DNA from: Streptomyces showdoensis
Lineage (GTDB): Bacteria; Actinomycetota; Actinomycetes; Streptomycetales; Streptomycetaceae
Assembly (NCBI RefSeq): GCF_039535475.1
Contig: NZ_BAAAXG010000026.1
Span: 1-64,000 of the forward strand
Direction: 5' to 3'
Length of the DNA stretch: 64,000 nucleotides
Positions 63,530 through 64,000 of this stretch are shown piece after piece (position 1 is the stretch's first letter; every line of letters starts with the position of its first letter). The notes beneath the pieces were generated by a model. It had not been told where the DNA came from. It ran no database searches and saw only the letters and a program-made list of their open reading frames with translations. The translations under genes and the position numbers were made by a program.

Positions 63530-64000
63530 ATGAGCGACACATCCTCCCCCTTCGGCTTCGAGCTCGTGCGGCGTGGTTACGACCGCGGTCAGGTGGACGA
63601 CCGCATTACCAAGCTCGTCGCCGACCGTGACAGCGCTCTGTCGCGGATCACCTCTCTGGAAAAGCGCATCGAGGAACTCCACCTCGAAACGCAGAACGCC
63701 CAGGCCCAGGTCAGCGACGCCGAGCCGTCGTACGCCGGTCTCGGCGCGCGGGTCGAGAAGATCCTGCGGCTGGCCGAGGAGGAGGCGAAGGACCTGCGTG
63801 AGGAGGCCCGTCGCGCCGCCGAGCAGCACCGCGAGCTGGCCGAGTCGGCCGCCCAGCAGGTGCGCAACGACGCGGAGTCCTTCGCGGCCGAGCGCAAGGC
63901 GAAGGCCGAGGACGAGGGCGTCCGGATCGTCGAGAAGGCGCAGGGCGAGGCCAACTCGCTGCGTTCCGAGGCGCAGAAGGACGCGCAGTCGAAGCGCGAG
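63530..64000 (+). CDS. filP: FilP intermediate-filament-like protein, 3' end outside window
   Basis: The first 157 codons of a coiled-coil protein that forms filament networks near hyphal tips and binds Scy and DivIVA. The N-terminus SDTSSPFGFELVRRGYDRGQ and LVADRDSALSRITSLEKRIE match FilP as I recall it. An Ala/Glu/Arg coiled coil begins at ~65 (RVEKILRLAEEEAKDLREEA). ATG 63530 follows AGGAA. It lies 114 bp after scy on the same strand, with its own short promoter region. It is cut by the right edge. Confidence 0.95.
   Translation, partial: MSDTSSPFGFELVRRGYDRGQVDDRITKLVADRDSALSRITSLEKRIEELHLETQNAQAQVSDAEPSYAGLGARVEKILRLAEEEAKDLREEARRAAEQHRELAESAAQQVRNDAESFAAERKAKAEDEGVRIVEKAQGEANSLRSEAQKDAQSKRE

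Overview
The window is about 72% GC by eye, with strong third-position G/C, ATGA/GTGA-coupled operons, GTG and TTG starts, and the polar-growth genes scy and filP. This marks it as Streptomyces chromosomal core. The order glgP | glgE-treS-mak-glgB ... pfkA | pta-ackA-pyk ... icmA ... absC | meaB-atoB | mce-scy-filP matches what I remember of the S. coelicolor SCO5444 to SCO5396 region. That synteny is recall and was not searched. No tRNA, rRNA, insertion sequence, prophage or CRISPR array is visible.

1-12.6 kb holds a histidine kinase cut by the window edge and the complete GlgE pathway: glycogen phosphorylase, diverging from maltosyltransferase GlgE, trehalose synthase TreS, maltokinase and branching enzyme GlgB. 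glgP carries two single-base homopolymer frameshifts. 12.6-16.2 kb has a HelR/HelD-type RNA polymerase motor gene diverging from a GT1 glycosyltransferase gene. The glycosyltransferase has its own strong promoter, a ~125-nt leader and an intrinsic terminator before its start codon, which looks like an attenuation switch. I consider this the most interesting object in the window. 16.2-29.3 kb contains MerR-thioredoxin, an Lrp regulator, an epimerase/aldo-keto reductase pair, a secreted GH16 glucanase under a CebR-like operator, a C4-dicarboxylate transporter facing its two-component system, XRE regulators, a tyrosine phosphatase and pfkA.

29.3-34.5 kb holds pta-ackA and pyk (pyk has a third homopolymer frameshift), linking glycolysis to acetyl phosphate. 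34.5-37.2 kb is an uncharacterised envelope operon (DUF6230, DUF6114, Pro/Thr-rich secreted protein). 37.7-42.5 kb has a thioredoxin-TPR protein, a TetR regulator, isobutyryl-CoA mutase large subunit, a DUF3817 protein and a MarR regulator; a 24-bp perfect palindrome sits at the icmA start. 42.5-50 kb has an MFS/ArsR pair and the cellulose-like synthase locus (GH6 hydrolase, GlxA radical copper oxidase, CslA), which I remember from elsewhere in the S. coelicolor chromosome.

50-58.8 kb contains an autoregulated SRPBCC-DUF4166-TetR operon with operators flanking its promoter, a thiamine-binding/DUF3817 pair diverging from three AIM24 paralogues, an AbsC-like MarR regulator, and meaB, atoB and mce (acyl-CoA metabolism). 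The right end is scy, a 1463-residue coiled-coil protein with recent internal duplications, followed by the first part of filP.
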